A DNA stretch of 64,000 nucleotides from Nitrobacter sp051535235 (GTDB lineage Bacteria; Pseudomonadota; Alphaproteobacteria; Rhizobiales; Xanthobacteraceae): the NCBI RefSeq assembly GCF_051535235.1, contig NZ_JBPPLZ010000007.1:62001-126000 (forward strand). The letters run 5' to 3'. Shown piece by piece: positions 27,463 to 36,551 of the stretch. The notes beneath the pieces were generated by a model. The model saw only the letters and a list, made by a program, of their open reading frames with translations, was not told where the DNA came from and ran no database searches. A program made the translations under genes and the position numbers. The number at the start of each line of letters is the position of its first letter. The stretch's first letter is position 1.

Positions 27463-28092
27463 TCAGAACGGGTTCCAGGTCGCCTGCGGCGTAAACTTCA
27501 AATAGCCGATATTGGCGCCGAGCCGCAGCCCGAGACCGGAGCGGATCGGCACCAGCACGATATTGTTCGCGGTCAATGCCGTCATGCCGAAGCCGCCGAC
27601 GATGTAGGCGGAGCCTTCGATGCCCGCAAAGCGCTGATAGATCGCATTGGTGGCCGGCAGGTTGTAAACCAGCGTCATGGTTCGGGCGCCGTCGCCGCCC
27701 CAGTCGAAACCGACCGACGGACCCTGCCAGTAGACTTTCAGGTCACCGGCATTCTTGGTGTAGAGGGTGCCCTCGCCGTAGCGCAGGCCAGCGACGAAGG
27801 CGCCCGAGCCTTCCTCGCCCAGGATGTAACCGTTTGGCAGGCCCCATTGGCTCACGGCGCGTTCGATGACGGAGGCGAGGCCCCGAGAGACGTTGCCGAA
27901 GAACCGGGTCCCGGATTTGAGCAGTTCGTCCGACGAATAGTTGCCTGGGCCGGCGTGCCGTTGCGGCGGCGGCATTTGCTGGCCCGGAGGCGCATCGTAG
28001 GGCGGCGCTGACTGCTGGGCGGGTGCCGGCACGATCCAGAACGTCGTCACGGCAGCGAGCGCGACCGCTGCAAGGCGTGAAATCAAAGTCAT
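27463..28092 (-). CDS. DUF1134 family secreted protein
   Basis: A 209-residue protein with a signal peptide (residues 1–25, cleaved after APAQ) and a short Pro/Gln-rich linker. The DUF1134 domain follows, with VERAVSQWGLPNGYILGEEGSGAFVAGLRYGEGTLYTK, the glycine-aromatic SVGFDWGGDGARTMTLVYNL, and GLGLRLGANIGYLKFTPQATWNPF at the C-terminus. The domain is related to the SYLF/Ysc84 lipid-binding group. It is probably periplasmic or outer-membrane associated; function not known. Confidence 0.82.
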   Translation of the reverse strand: MTLISRLAAVALAAVTTFWIVPAPAQQSAPPYDAPPGQQMPPPQRHAGPGNYSSDELLKSGTRFFGNVSRGLASVIERAVSQWGLPNGYILGEEGSGAFVAGLRYGEGTLYTKNAGDLKVYWQGPSVGFDWGGDGARTMTLVYNLPATNAIYQRFAGIEGSAYIVGGFGMTALTANNIVLVPIRSGLGLRLGANIGYLKFTPQATWNPF

Positions 28093-28205
28093 GGAAGTCC
28101 CCCCAAGGTAGCGAAACTTGTCGCTGCGTCTTTAACCCGATGCTGATAGACGGTCGGTATGACGCGGCGATCGTCCCCTCGACTCACACGTTATCCGCAT
28201 CAACT

Positions 28206-28712
28206 ATGACGGCACGGCGGCAGGAAGGAAACGGCTTGCGCCTCGCGGCAGTCGCGATCGCCTTGCTGGGGTGTGGGTTGGCCGGCGCCAGGCTGGACCT
28301 TGCAGCCAGGGCGGCGACCTCGGAGCGGATCGTGGCCGACCGTTATACGGGTCTGGCGATCGGCGGGTTCGATCCCGTGGCTTTCTTTACCGACGGCCGC
28401 GCAGTGCAAGGCGACCCCGCCTTCGAGGTGTCGCAGGGCGGTGCCGTCTGGCGCTTCAGCAATCCCGACAATCGGGCGTTTTTTATCGCGAATCCGGATG
28501 TGTATAGCCCGCGTTTCGGCGGCTATGATCCGGTGGACATTGCGCGGGGGGTGACTTTCGCCGGAACCGCACGGCTCTGGCTGATTGTCGGCCACCGGCT
28601 TTACCTGTTCGGCCATGAGGACACCCGCGCGGCTTTCGCGGCCGATCCGGCGCGCTATCTGCACGACGCGACGCGGCGCTGGGCCGTGCTGAAGGAAACG
28701 TTGGCGCAATAG
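28206..28712 (+). CDS. YHS-domain secreted protein
   Basis: A 168-residue protein with an N-terminal hydrophobic segment (LRLAAVAIALLGCGLAGARL) acting as signal peptide or membrane anchor, then a YHS-like domain: YTGLAIGGFDPVAFFTDGRAVQGDPAFEVSQGGAVWRFSN. YHS domains occur in metal-handling and copper-export proteins, but the Cys normally seen in that motif is absent. The ATG at 28206 starts close before the signal; an earlier ATG at 28140 is possible. It is convergent with cysQ. Confidence 0.72.
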   Translation: MTARRQEGNGLRLAAVAIALLGCGLAGARLDLAARAATSERIVADRYTGLAIGGFDPVAFFTDGRAVQGDPAFEVSQGGAVWRFSNPDNRAFFIANPDVYSPRFGGYDPVDIARGVTFAGTARLWLIVGHRLYLFGHEDTRAAFAADPARYLHDATRRWAVLKETLAQ

Positions 28713-28734
28713 ATGCAGGAGATGGCAAGCCGCG

Positions 28735-29547
28735 TCAGGGAGCGGCGGAGGGGTCGCCCCAGGCGATAAACTCCGGCACCAGAAATCCCTCGTGCGATTG
28801 ACCGAAACGCAACGGCGCGCCGCTGCCGTCCGTGACCTTGCCGCCGGCGGCGACGACCAGCGCATGACCCGCCGCGACGTCCCATTCGCAGGTCGGGGCG
28901 AGACGGGGATAGATATCGGCTCCGCCCTCCGCGATCCGGCAGAACTTGACGGCGGAGCCGAGCGGCCGGCGTACCGCGCCAGGCCGGCCGTCGATGAAGG
29001 CGTCCGAGCGGCTGTCGCCGTGGGAGCGGCTGACGGCGGCGATCCATGCTCCGTGGCGAGGATACGGCCGGGTTGTGATCGGCGCGGCCGCGCCGACGTC
29101 GCCGTCAACCGTGACCGCGAGGCGCTGCGCGCCATGGCCGACAAGGCCTCGCCAGATCGAACCGAGCGCGGGCGCGCCGACGATGCCCAACAGCGGCACT
29201 CCGTCCGTCACGATCGCCAGATTGACGGTGAATTCGTCGCGGCCGGCGATGAATTCCCTGGTGCCGTCGAGCGGATCGATCACGAAGAAGCTGCCGGCAT
29301 AAGTCGGCGCGGCAGGATGCACGCGTTCTTCCGACAGCAGCGGAATATCGGGACGAAGCCGCGCAAGCCCGTCGGCGATGATCCGGTCGGAGGCGAGGTC
29401 CGCCTCGGTCACGGGGGACCCGTCGGCCTTGCCGCTGATCGTCATGCGATCGCGATTGACCGAGAGGATGGCCGCGCCCGCTTTCGCCACCAGCGTGGTG
29501 AGTGGGTTCATCAGCGCCGCGGCCGTTTGAGCGTCGATCACCGGCAC
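28735..29547 (-). CDS. cysQ: 3'(2'),5'-bisphosphate nucleotidase CysQ
   Basis: A 270-residue inositol-monophosphatase-superfamily enzyme that removes phosphate from PAP/PAPS during sulfate assimilation. The metal-binding motif VIDPLDGTREFI lies near residue 92, with upstream Glu in LLSEERV and downstream WDVAAGHALVVAAGG near 215. The start is ambiguous: GTG 29547 is chosen for its AAGGA ribosome binding site, while ATG 29511 would remove twelve residues. It is divergent from chpT. Confidence 0.86.
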   Translation of the reverse strand: MPVIDAQTAAALMNPLTTLVAKAGAAILSVNRDRMTISGKADGSPVTEADLASDRIIADGLARLRPDIPLLSEERVHPAAPTYAGSFFVIDPLDGTREFIAGRDEFTVNLAIVTDGVPLLGIVGAPALGSIWRGLVGHGAQRLAVTVDGDVGAAAPITTRPYPRHGAWIAAVSRSHGDSRSDAFIDGRPGAVRRPLGSAVKFCRIAEGGADIYPRLAPTCEWDVAAGHALVVAAGGKVTDGSGAPLRFGQSHEGFLVPEFIAWGDPSAAP

Positions 29548-29715
29548 GTTCGAAGCGTCCTTGCGTGGCGCGGCAAAGCGGCGGCGACCGCCTTTCGGTG
29601 GCAGCAGGGGCTCCGGCGGTGTATCAAGCCACCACGATCGTTTGATTCGCCATGTCCGCGCGCTGCAAGTCCGCTTGCTGCGGATTTGCCGAAACGGATC
29701 CCAGGAGCAGGTATT

Positions 29716-30363
29716 ATGTCTGGCACGTCGTCTCCCGGTCCCGTTCCCGATACGCTCGAACTCGCAGCACTGCTGTGTTCGCGCGTCTGTCATGACCTCA
29801 TTAGTCCGGTTGGCGCAATCGTCAACGGGCTCGAGGTGCTGGACGACAATCCGAAGCCGGACGATCGCGAATTCGCGCTCGATCTGATTCGCAAGAGCGC
29901 CAAAACCGCCTCGGCGCGGCTGCAGTTCTGTCGTCTCGCATTCGGCGCCGCGGGCTCGGCCGGCGCGCAGATCGATCTTGGCGATGCGCAGGCCATGGCG
30001 AAGGGCCATTTCGAGGACGGCAAGATCACGATCGCCTGGAATCTCCCACGCCTGCTGTTGCCGAAGAACAGGGTGAAACTGCTGCTCAACTTGTTGGTGA
30101 TCGCGCAGCAGATGATCCCCCGCGGAGGCGTGCTGAGCGTCGATCCGCTTGGCGACGGCGAAGCGATGGGCTTTCAGATCACTGCCGCGGGAATGAACGC
30201 TCGCGTATCGCAGAGCGTCGTCGATCTTCTGTCGTCTGGCACTACCGGCGCCGTCGATGCGCATGCGATTCAGCCCTACTACACCCGTCTGCTTGCTGAG
30301 GCCTGCGGTATCAACATCTCGATCGTCCCCGACGGTGAGAAAGTGATTGTAAGCGCCCGTTGA
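29716..30363 (+). CDS. chpT: Histidine phosphotransferase ChpT
   Basis: A 215-residue phosphotransfer protein. It has the dimeric histidine-kinase-like fold with the phosphoacceptor His26 in SRVCHDLISPVGAIVNGLE, followed by a degenerate ATPase domain with no ATP-binding motifs. ChpT relays phosphate from CckA to CtrA and CpdR, so it connects to ctrA at 38825. It lies just upstream of the chemotaxis operon, as in many alphaproteobacteria. ATG 29716 is preceded by AGGAGCAGG. Confidence 0.9.
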   Translation: MSGTSSPGPVPDTLELAALLCSRVCHDLISPVGAIVNGLEVLDDNPKPDDREFALDLIRKSAKTASARLQFCRLAFGAAGSAGAQIDLGDAQAMAKGHFEDGKITIAWNLPRLLLPKNRVKLLLNLLVIAQQMIPRGGVLSVDPLGDGEAMGFQITAAGMNARVSQSVVDLLSSGTTGAVDAHAIQPYYTRLLAEACGINISIVPDGEKVIVSAR

Positions 30364-30676
30364 GTTCGGCGTCGCCTGATAAGGTGAACGAATGGTTTCC
30401 GGGTTTGCGGAGATCAGCGTCAGGGTTTTGATCCGTTTACCAAGCGTGTTACTTTTCGCTGCTAAATCAAGGTCAAACGCCTTGTATCCGGATCAGGCAA
30501 AATCCTGACGGATGCAGTGACCTCGCTCGAAGGCGTGTCGCGACGAGTCCGCCGCATCGATCGTTGCTGCATTCTTTTCCGCTTGCTCAACCAATATTAA
30601 ATGCTTTGGGTTGAAACTGGCCCGGCCGCGAAAAGGCGCGACGACGTCGCCCCGGCAGTTCGAGGGCCAGAAGGCA
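30364..30676. other. Intergenic region upstream of cheA
   Basis: A 313-base gap expected to hold the promoter of the cheAWYBR operon. It contains one GANTC site (GAGTC near 30547) and AT-richer blocks around 30455–30480 and 30590–30605, but no clear CtrA box or other known operator. No gene or RNA is recognised. Confidence 0.45.
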
Positions 30677-33388
30677 ATGGATGATCTCCTCCGCGAATTC
30701 CTGACCGAGACCAACGAGAGTCTGGATACCGTCGACAATCAGCTCGTCAGCTTCGAGCAGGATCCGAACAACGCGAAGATATTGGATAATATCTTCCGGC
30801 TGGTCCACACCATCAAGGGGACATGCGGCTTTCTGGGCCTTCCGAGGCTGGAGGCGCTCGCCCATGCGGCGGAAACGCTGATGGGCAAGTTTCGCGACGG
30901 CATGCCGGTGACCGGCGAGGCCGTGACGCTCATTCTCTCCACCATCGATCGCATCAGGGATATCCTGGGTCAGCTCGAGGCGACCGAAACCGAGCCGGAA
31001 GGATCGGATAGCGATCTGATCGAGTTGCTCCATCACATGGCCGAGCATGGCGCTTCCGAAGCTCCCGCTCCCGCTCCCGAGCCCGCCGCCGAAGCGCCCG
31101 CCCCCCAGACGGCGGGTACGCTCACTTATCAAATTCTCGAACGTCAGCTTCGTCCGGGCGAGGTATCGCTCGATGATCTCGAGCGCGCGTTCCGGGAGAC
31201 GGAGGTCGAGTCGGCCGCGTCTGCCGCTCCGCAGCCCGCTCCCGCTCCGCAGCCGGCATCCGGGGCGCCCGCGCCGGCCGCCGCTCCGAAAGCTGCCGTC
31301 AAGGCGGCGCCCAAGAAAGCGGAAGACACTCCGGAAAGCGATCGGGTTTCTCACCAGTCGATCCGCGTCAACGTCGATACGCTCGAGCATCTGATGACGA
31401 TGGTGTCCGAGCTCGTATTGACGCGCAACCAGTTGCTCGAGATCAGCCGCCGCCACGAGGACAATGAATTCAAGGTGCCGTTGCAACGGCTGTCCAACGT
31501 CACCGCCGAGCTGCAGGAAGGCGTCATGAAGACGCGCATGCAGCCGATCGGCAACGCCTGGCAGAAGCTGCCGCGTATCGTGCGCGATCTGTCGAGCGAA
31601 CTCGGCAAGCAGATCGAACTCGAGATGCATGGCGCCGACACCGAACTCGACCGTCAGGTTCTCGATCTGATCAAGGATCCGCTGACGCACATGGTGCGCA
31701 ATTCCGCCGATCACGGTCTCGAAACGCCGGCGGAACGGCTCAAGGCGGGCAAGCCCGAACAGGGCACCATCCGCCTTCTGGCCTATCATGAGGGCGGTCA
31801 CATCATCATCTGCATCGCCGACAATGGCCGCGGTCTCAATACCGAGCGCATCAAGGCCAAGGCGATTCAGAACGGCCTCGCGACCGAGGCCGAACTCGAG
31901 AAGATGACCGAGGCGCAGATCCACAAGTTCATCTTCGCGCCGGGGTTCTCGACCGCGGCGGCGGTGACCGCCGTTTCCGGGCGCGGCGTCGGCATGGACG
32001 TGGTGCGTTCCAACATCGACCAGATCGGCGGCACCATCGACGTCAAGTCGGTGGCCGGCGAGGGCTCGAGCATTACCGTCAAGATTCCGCTGACGCTGGC
32101 GATCGTGTCGGCGTTGATCGTGGAAGCCGCGGGCGAGCGTTACGCGATACCGCAGCTCTCGGTGGTCGAGCTGGTGCGCGTGCGCGCGGATTCGGAGCAC
32201 CGTATCGAACGTATCAAGGAAACTCCGGTCCTGCGGCTGCGCAATAAGCTGCTGCCGCTGATGCACTTGAAGAAGCTTCTGAAGATCGATGATGGCGCAT
32301 CCAGCGATCCGGAGAACGGTTTTATCGTGGTCACGCAGGTCGGAAACCAGACCTTCGGCATCGTCGTGGACGGCGTGTTCCATACCGAGGAAATCGTGGT
32401 CAAGCCGATGTCGACCATGCTGCGGCACATCGGCATGTTTTCGGGCAACACCATTCTCGGCGACGGCGCGGTGATCATGATCATCGACCCGAACGGCATT
32501 GCGCACGCGCTCGGCGCATCGGTCGCGACGCAGCAGGAAATCGCCGACGAGCGCGGTGCGGGCGCCAGCGACGCCGAGCAGATGACGTCGCTGCTGGTAT
32601 TCCGCGCCGGATCGGACCAGCCCAAGGCCGTGCCGCTCGCACTCGTCACGCGACTGGAGGAGATCGGCGTCGACAAGATCGAGATCTCCGACGGTCGCTA
32701 TATGGTGCAGTACCGCGAACAGCTCATGCCGCTGGTGCAGATGGAGGGCGTTTCGGTCGGGACCGAGGGGTCGCAAGCCGTCCTGGTGTTCGCTGACGAA
32801 GGACGGGCGGCGGGCTTGGTGGTCGATGAGATCATCGACATCGTCGAGGAGCGGCTGAACATCGAGGTGGCGAGCAATCAGCAGGGCATTCTCGGCTCCG
32901 CCGTCATCAAGGGCCGGGCGACTGACGTGATCGATATCGGTCATTTCCTGCCGATGGCTTTTTCCGACTGGTTCAAGCGCAAGGAGATGCGCGCCGACGC
33001 CGCCACGCGGTCGGTGCTGCTGGTGGATGACAGCGCCTTTTTCCGCAACATGCTGGCGCCGGTTCTCAAGGCCGCGGGATATCAGGTGCGCCTTGCGACC
33101 AACGCGCAGGAAGGTCTCGTCGTTCTGCGGTCGGGTCAGGAGTTCGACGCGATCCTCACCGACATCGAAATGCCTGACATGAACGGTTTCGAATTCGCGG
33201 AGACGGTGCGCTCCGATCGCCGTCTCAGCGGAACTCCGATCATCGCGCTGTCGTCAATGATTTCTCCGGCCGCGATCGAGCGGGGACGTCAGGCCGGCTT
33301 CCACGATTACGTCGCCAAGTTCGACCGTCCCGGCCTCATTGCGGCGCTGAAGGAACAGACCGCCGAAACCAACCGGGCAGCGGCATGA
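30677..33388 (+). CDS. cheA: Chemotaxis histidine kinase CheA with C-terminal receiver domain
   Basis: A 903-residue hybrid kinase. Domain order: Hpt domain with His44 (LVHTIKGTCGFLG), a Pro/Ala-rich linker (about residues 115–230), a dimerisation helix, the ATP-binding domain (MVRNSADHGLE, DNGRG and GRGVGMDVVRSN), the CheW-like regulatory domain, and a receiver domain in the last 120 residues (LLVDDSAFFRNML, LTDIEMPDMNGFEF). The receiver makes it longer than E. coli CheA and may act as a phosphate sink. Its stop overlaps the cheW start by four bases. ATG 30677 gives the normal N-terminus. Confidence 0.95.
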   Translation: MDDLLREFLTETNESLDTVDNQLVSFEQDPNNAKILDNIFRLVHTIKGTCGFLGLPRLEALAHAAETLMGKFRDGMPVTGEAVTLILSTIDRIRDILGQLEATETEPEGSDSDLIELLHHMAEHGASEAPAPAPEPAAEAPAPQTAGTLTYQILERQLRPGEVSLDDLERAFRETEVESAASAAPQPAPAPQPASGAPAPAAAPKAAVKAAPKKAEDTPESDRVSHQSIRVNVDTLEHLMTMVSELVLTRNQLLEISRRHEDNEFKVPLQRLSNVTAELQEGVMKTRMQPIGNAWQKLPRIVRDLSSELGKQIELEMHGADTELDRQVLDLIKDPLTHMVRNSADHGLETPAERLKAGKPEQGTIRLLAYHEGGHIIICIADNGRGLNTERIKAKAIQNGLATEAELEKMTEAQIHKFIFAPGFSTAAAVTAVSGRGVGMDVVRSNIDQIGGTIDVKSVAGEGSSITVKIPLTLAIVSALIVEAAGERYAIPQLSVVELVRVRADSEHRIERIKETPVLRLRNKLLPLMHLKKLLKIDDGASSDPENGFIVVTQVGNQTFGIVVDGVFHTEEIVVKPMSTMLRHIGMFSGNTILGDGAVIMIIDPNGIAHALGASVATQQEIADERGAGASDAEQMTSLLVFRAGSDQPKAVPLALVTRLEEIGVDKIEISDGRYMVQYREQLMPLVQMEGVSVGTEGSQAVLVFADEGRAAGLVVDEIIDIVEERLNIEVASNQQGILGSAVIKGRATDVIDIGHFLPMAFSDWFKRKEMRADAATRSVLLVDDSAFFRNMLAPVLKAAGYQVRLATNAQEGLVVLRSGQEFDAILTDIEMPDMNGFEFAETVRSDRRLSGTPIIALSSMISPAAIERGRQAGFHDYVAKFDRPGLIAALKEQTAETNRAAA

Positions 33389-33870
33389 AGGATCACGGCA
33401 TGACCATGGTAAATCAAGGCAGCGAAAGCGCGTTTACCGAATACGTGACCGCGACGATCGGCGGGCAGTTGTTCGGGCTTCCGATCTCGCGGGTGCAGGA
33501 CGTGTTCAAACCCGAACGCCTGACCCGCGTGCCGCTGGCATCGAACGACGTGGCGGGCGTCTTGAATCTGCGCGGCCGCATCGTCACCGCGATCGAAATG
33601 CGCGCGCGACTTGGCCTTCCGAAGCAAGAGGCCGATCGTCCGCCAATGGCCGTCGGCGTGGAACTGCGGGGCGAGTCCTACGGACTTCTGATCGATTCGA
33701 TCGGCGAGGTCATGGCGCTTCCGGATGACAGCCGCGAGGTCAATCCAGCCAACCTCGATGCGCGGATGACGGAGATGTCGGCGGGTGTGCATCGGCTGGA
33801 TGGACAATTGATGGTCGTTCTCGATGTCGATCGGATTTTGGAGATCGCGTCTGACAAGCTTGCGGCTTGA
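33385..33870 (+). CDS. cheW: Chemotaxis coupling protein CheW
   Basis: A 161-residue cytoplasmic adaptor linking receptors such as the double-PAS protein at 18294 to CheA. The CheW fold is shown by FTEYVTATIGGQLFGLPISRVQDVF, the NLRGRIVTAIEMRARLGL loop and YGLLIDSIGEVMALP. Translation is coupled to cheA through an ATGA overlap. Length is normal. Confidence 0.93.
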   Translation: MKDHGMTMVNQGSESAFTEYVTATIGGQLFGLPISRVQDVFKPERLTRVPLASNDVAGVLNLRGRIVTAIEMRARLGLPKQEADRPPMAVGVELRGESYGLLIDSIGEVMALPDDSREVNPANLDARMTEMSAGVHRLDGQLMVVLDVDRILEIASDKLAA

Positions 33871-33938
33871 GACCGGCGGTAAGTGGAGTCATCGGGAAAG
33901 CGTCCCGTCATGAAGATTGGAAAGAAGCGGAGGCCGAA

Positions 33939-34304
33939 ATGAAAACGTGTCTGGTCGTGGATGATTCAAGCGTTATCCGTAAGGTCGCGCGGCGTATCCT
34001 GGAAGGCTTCAATTTCCATATCGTCGAGGCGGAGGACGGCGAGAAGGCGCTCGAGGCCTGCAAGCGCGAGTTGCCGGATGCCGTGCTGCTGGATTGGAAC
34101 ATGCCGGTCATGGACGGCTACGAATTCCTTCGCAACCTGCGCCGGATGCCCGGCGGTGATCGGCCGAAGGTGGTGTTCTGCACCACGGAGAACGATGTCG
34201 CGCATATCGCGCGCGCGCTTCATGCCGGCGCCAATGAATACATCATGAAGCCCTTCGACAAGGACATCGTGACGGCGAAGTTTCACGAAATCGGTCTGAT
34301 CTGA
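33939..34304 (+). CDS. cheY: Chemotaxis response regulator CheY-like
   Basis: A 121-residue single-domain receiver. The acidic pocket is in CLVVDDSSVIRK, the phosphoacceptor Asp in VLLDWNMPVMDGYEF (about residue 53), the switch Thr in VFCTTEND and the Lys in IMKPFDK. Phosphorylated by CheA, it would act on the flagellar switch. The ATG at 33939 follows the ribosome binding site AGCGGAGG; the longer upstream frame adds non-receiver residues. Confidence 0.9.
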   Translation: MKTCLVVDDSSVIRKVARRILEGFNFHIVEAEDGEKALEACKRELPDAVLLDWNMPVMDGYEFLRNLRRMPGGDRPKVVFCTTENDVAHIARALHAGANEYIMKPFDKDIVTAKFHEIGLI

Positions 34305-34373
34305 AATTAGCCGCGCCGTACCGGATTGCCCGGCGCAGAAATCGTCTTTGTCCGTGGTTGCGTCTGGTGGGTC

Positions 34374-35525
34374 ATGAGTACTGCTTTGGCAAGTCCGGCG
34401 GCTTTGGATTCGGGACGGCAGGAGCCGTTGCGCGTCATGGTGGTCGACGACTCCGTCGTCATTCGCGGGCTGATTTCCCGTTGGATCGAGGCTGAGCCCG
34501 ACATGAAGGTCGCGGCTTCGCTGCGCACCGGGCTCGATGCGGTCAGCCAGGTCGAGCGTGCCAATCCCGATGTCGTCGTCCTCGATATCGAAATGCCGGA
34601 TCTCGACGGCATCTCGGCGCTGCCGCAACTGCTGGCCAAGAAACCCGACCTCATTATCATCATGGCCTCGACGCTCACCCGCCGCAACGCGGAGATCAGT
34701 TTCAAGGCGATGGCGCTCGGCGCGGCGGATTACATTCCGAAGCCGGAGAGCACCCGCGAGATCGCGGCGGCCGATATCTTCAAGCACGACCTGATCCAGA
34801 AGATCCGGAACCTCGCGGCGAAGCGTCGTCGTCCGGCGGTGGTTGCAGCTCCGCCGCTGGCGCCGCACGAACCAACTCTCACTCAGGCCGCTCCTGCGCC
34901 GGCACAACCCGCACCGCTCCTGCGTCCCTTCGGTCCGCTGCACCCGCGCGTGCTGCTGATCGGTTCGTCCACGGGCGGGCCGCAGGCGCTGATGACGCTG
35001 GTGGCCGGAATAGGGCCCGTGATCGACGCCGTTCCGGTGCTGATCACGCAGCACATGCCGCCGACTTTCACGACCATTCTCGCGGAACATCTGGCGCGGG
35101 TCGCCGGACGTCCGGTGCAGGAGGGCGTGAACGAGGAGGTCGTGAAGCCTGGACGGATCTATTTAGCGCCGGGCGGTTGCCACATGCGCGTGGCGCGAAA
35201 GGGCGGAGGCGGGATCATCGCGCTCGACGACGGTCCGCCGGTGAACTTCTGCAAGCCGGCTGTCGATCCGCTGTTCACGTCGGCGATCGACATCTGGCAG
35301 GGAGGCATTCTGGCCGTCATCCTGACAGGGATGGGATCGGACGGAATGCGCGGCGGCAAGCAGATCGTCGCCGCGGGAGGAAGCGTCATCGCGCAGGACG
35401 AAGCAAGCAGCGTGGTGTGGGGAATGCCGGGCGCCGCCGCCCAGGCCGGAATTTGCGCGGCTGTTTTGCCGCTTCAACAAATCGCACCGAAACTCGTTCG
35501 GTTGTTTGCGGGAGGCCATTCGTGA
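34374..35525 (+). CDS. cheB: Protein-glutamate methylesterase CheB
   Basis: A 383-residue receptor methylesterase/deamidase. The N-terminal receiver domain (VMVVDDSVVIRGLISRW and VVLDIEMPDLDG) is joined by an Ala/Pro-rich linker (about residues 170–200) to the catalytic domain. That domain shows the Ser of LIGSSTGGPQALM, the His of ITQHMPPTF and the Asp of TGMGSDGMRGG. It removes the methyl groups that CheR adds. The stop codon overlaps the cheR start by four bases (GTGA). Confidence 0.94.
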   Translation: MSTALASPAALDSGRQEPLRVMVVDDSVVIRGLISRWIEAEPDMKVAASLRTGLDAVSQVERANPDVVVLDIEMPDLDGISALPQLLAKKPDLIIIMASTLTRRNAEISFKAMALGAADYIPKPESTREIAAADIFKHDLIQKIRNLAAKRRRPAVVAAPPLAPHEPTLTQAAPAPAQPAPLLRPFGPLHPRVLLIGSSTGGPQALMTLVAGIGPVIDAVPVLITQHMPPTFTTILAEHLARVAGRPVQEGVNEEVVKPGRIYLAPGGCHMRVARKGGGGIIALDDGPPVNFCKPAVDPLFTSAIDIWQGGILAVILTGMGSDGMRGGKQIVAAGGSVIAQDEASSVVWGMPGAAAQAGICAAVLPLQQIAPKLVRLFAGGHS

Positions 35526-36388
35526 CGCCGCTTGATTTTGAGTATCTGCGCAAGTTCCTGAAGGACCAGTCCGGACTCGATCTCGCTGTCGACAAGCAAT
35601 ATCTGGTCGAGAGTCGTCTGACGCCGCTTGCGCGCAAGGCCGGTCTGCCAGGCATCAGCGACCTCGTGCAGAAGATGAAGAGCGGTGCCGGACCGCTGAG
35701 CGTTGACGTCGTCGAGGCGATGACCACCAACGAAACCTTCTTCTTTCGTGACAAGACGCCGTTCGAACACCTCCGTGACACCGTGATCCCGGCGCTGGTG
35801 CAGGCCCGGGCAGCTCGCCGCAGCCTGCGGATCTGGTGCGCCGCCGGTTCGACCGGACAGGAGCCGTATTCGATCGCGATGTGTCTCAAGGAATACGGTC
35901 CGGCGCTGGCGGGATGGCGTACCGAGATCGTCGCCACCGATCTGTCGAACGAGGTGCTCGAAAAGTCGCGGGCCGGCCTCTACAGTCAGTTCGAGGTGCA
36001 GCGCGGGTTGCCCATTCAGTTGCTGATCAAGTATTTCAAGCAGGTCGGCGAACTCTGGCAGCTCAACGCCGACATTCGTGCGATGGTTCAGCACCGGCAG
36101 CTCAACCTGTTGCAGGATTTTTCCCACCTCGGCACGTTCGACGTGATCTTCTGCCGCAACGTGCTGATCTACTTCGATCAGGAGACCAAGGTCAGCATTT
36201 TTCAGCGGCTTGCGAAGCGGATGGAGAGCGATGGTTTCCTCGCGCTCGGCGCCGCGGAAACCGTGGTCGGGCTGACCGACGCGTTCAAGCCTCATCCGGA
36301 CAAACGCGGTCTCTATCGGCCCAATCACGTCACCGCGCCGTCGCTGGTTCCGGGCATGCTGGCGGCCAAGTCCGCAGCCCGCGCGTAG
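35522..36388 (+). CDS. cheR: Chemotaxis protein methyltransferase CheR
   Basis: A 288-residue S-adenosylmethionine-dependent methyltransferase acting on receptor glutamates. The N-terminal helical domain is followed by LRIWCAAGSTGQEPYSIAM, the SAM-binding motif, and FDVIFCRNVLIYFD near residue 215. The start is GTG, overlapping the end of cheB, which indicates translational coupling. It is the last gene of the cheAWYBR cluster. Confidence 0.94.
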   Translation: MTPLDFEYLRKFLKDQSGLDLAVDKQYLVESRLTPLARKAGLPGISDLVQKMKSGAGPLSVDVVEAMTTNETFFFRDKTPFEHLRDTVIPALVQARAARRSLRIWCAAGSTGQEPYSIAMCLKEYGPALAGWRTEIVATDLSNEVLEKSRAGLYSQFEVQRGLPIQLLIKYFKQVGELWQLNADIRAMVQHRQLNLLQDFSHLGTFDVIFCRNVLIYFDQETKVSIFQRLAKRMESDGFLALGAAETVVGLTDAFKPHPDKRGLYRPNHVTAPSLVPGMLAAKSAARA

Positions 36389-36414
36389 CGGCCAACCGAC
36401 AACATTCCATCCAG

Positions 36415-36536
36415 GTCATTCCGGGCGCTCGCTTGCGAGCAGGCCCGGAATCCCGCTTCGGATTGCATATAGAGATTCCGGATCACCGCTCTCGGTGCGA
36501 ACACAAGGCCTTCGTCGCCTTCGCGTCAGGAATGAC
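36415..36536. repeat. Extragenic palindromic element (GTCATTCC ends)
   Basis: About 120 bases bounded by GTCATTCC and GGAATGAC, with inner inverted pieces CCGGGCGCTC and GAGCAGGCCCGG and the sequence AGATTCCGGATCACCGC. It belongs to the same family as 21069–21173 and lies between convergent cheR and the glutathionylspermidine-synthase-like gene. Confidence 0.75.
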
Positions 36537-36551
36537 GGCGCCCCGCGCGCC

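Noticed and set aside
30587..32944. 785-codon minus-strand open frame opposite cheA
   Set aside because: It mirrors the sense gene's codons (His/Arg/Asp-rich, no domains), so it is an antisense shadow of cheA.
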